Shown one piece after another: positions 63,955 through 64,000 of a DNA stretch of 64,000 nt. The notes under the pieces were generated by a model, which was given only the letters and a program-made list of their open reading frames with translations, did no database searches and was not told the origin of the DNA. This DNA is from Nocardioides marmoriginsengisoli (GTDB lineage: Bacteria; Actinomycetota; Actinomycetes; Propionibacteriales; Nocardioidaceae): the NCBI RefSeq assembly GCF_003725695.1, contig NZ_RJSE01000009.1, forward strand, positions 460,724 to 524,723, given 5' to 3'. Numbering within the stretch: the stretch's first letter is position 1; each line of letters opens with the position of its first letter. Made by a program: the position numbers and the translations under genes.

Positions 63955-64000
63955 GGGCAGAGCCCCCGCGACAACGACGGTCCGTTCGGAGCTTTCCAGA

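Overview
The window is very GC-rich DNA from an actinobacterium. The gene order around the replication origin, the Rv3916c-like and DLW-39-type neighbours and the protein style point to the Nocardioidaceae (Nocardioides or a close relative). This placement is inferred from gene order and sequence character, not from a search.

Bases 1-25,940 are the conserved origin region. From left to right it holds the tail of a membrane protein of the MurJ neighbourhood, sigM with its anti-sigma gene, trxB-trxA, a cwlM-type pseudo-amidase, an acetyltransferase, an aminotransferase, a plsC-like acyltransferase, and then parB, parA, rsmG, jag, yidC, yidD, rnpA and rpmH on the minus strand. DnaA boxes lie on both sides of dnaA, with the main cluster in the dnaA-dnaN gap. 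The plus-strand genes dnaA, dnaN, gnd, recF, dciA (DUF721), gyrB, gyrA, a DUF3566 gene, tRNA-Ile, a DLW-39 gene and tRNA-Ala follow. Genes on each side run away from the origin. Two parS sites flank rsmG, one of them inside its first codons. Promoters of the SigR/SigH type stand before trxB and probably before trxA.

Bases 26,000-33,150 are accessory and mixed. They hold a helix-turn-helix plus minimal nucleotidyltransferase fusion with paired operators, a sortase, a DUF1295 (steroid 5-alpha-reductase superfamily) plus FAD oxidoreductase operon, a cupin, a VapBC-type toxin-antitoxin pair, a short-chain dehydrogenase, a metallo-beta-lactamase-fold hydrolase and a SURF1 protein. The DUF1295 operon and the dehydrogenase both carry a KstR-like palindrome just upstream.

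Bases 33,150-59,550 are a large aerobic (late cobalt insertion) cobalamin island: cobQ, cobK, cobD, cobU, cobT, cbtA, cbtB, a cobB-cobC fusion, cobO, a ChlI/ChlD-type chelatase, cobL, cobM, a cobI-cobJ fusion, cobH, a short cobG, a CbiX-ferredoxin-like gene, cobN and cobF. Four cobalamin riboswitches control cbtBA, the chelatase-cobO-cobBC operon, cobH-cobIJ and cobN-cobF. The riboswitch of cbtBA begins inside the coding end of cobB-cobC. Recognisable cobA and cobS genes are absent. An iron-box-controlled DUF2470 gene and a large membrane protein of unknown function sit within the island.

Bases 59,570-64,000 hold lipid-related genes (patatin, acyltransferase), a DUF3817 protein, a cyclophilin and a rhomboid protease, and end in an array of short repeats.

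The most unusual signal is two families of small repeats that invade the cobalamin genes. One is an 83-bp hairpin element present three times, always exactly 83 bp: in the cobB-cobC fusion linker, inside cobF, and in the gap after cobM. The other is a roughly 24-bp unit with core CTCGACAGGCTCGACGTCC, found in interdomain linkers of the chelatase, CobN and CobI-CobJ, between gyrB and gyrA, and at the window's right end. Inside genes both families are read through as protein.
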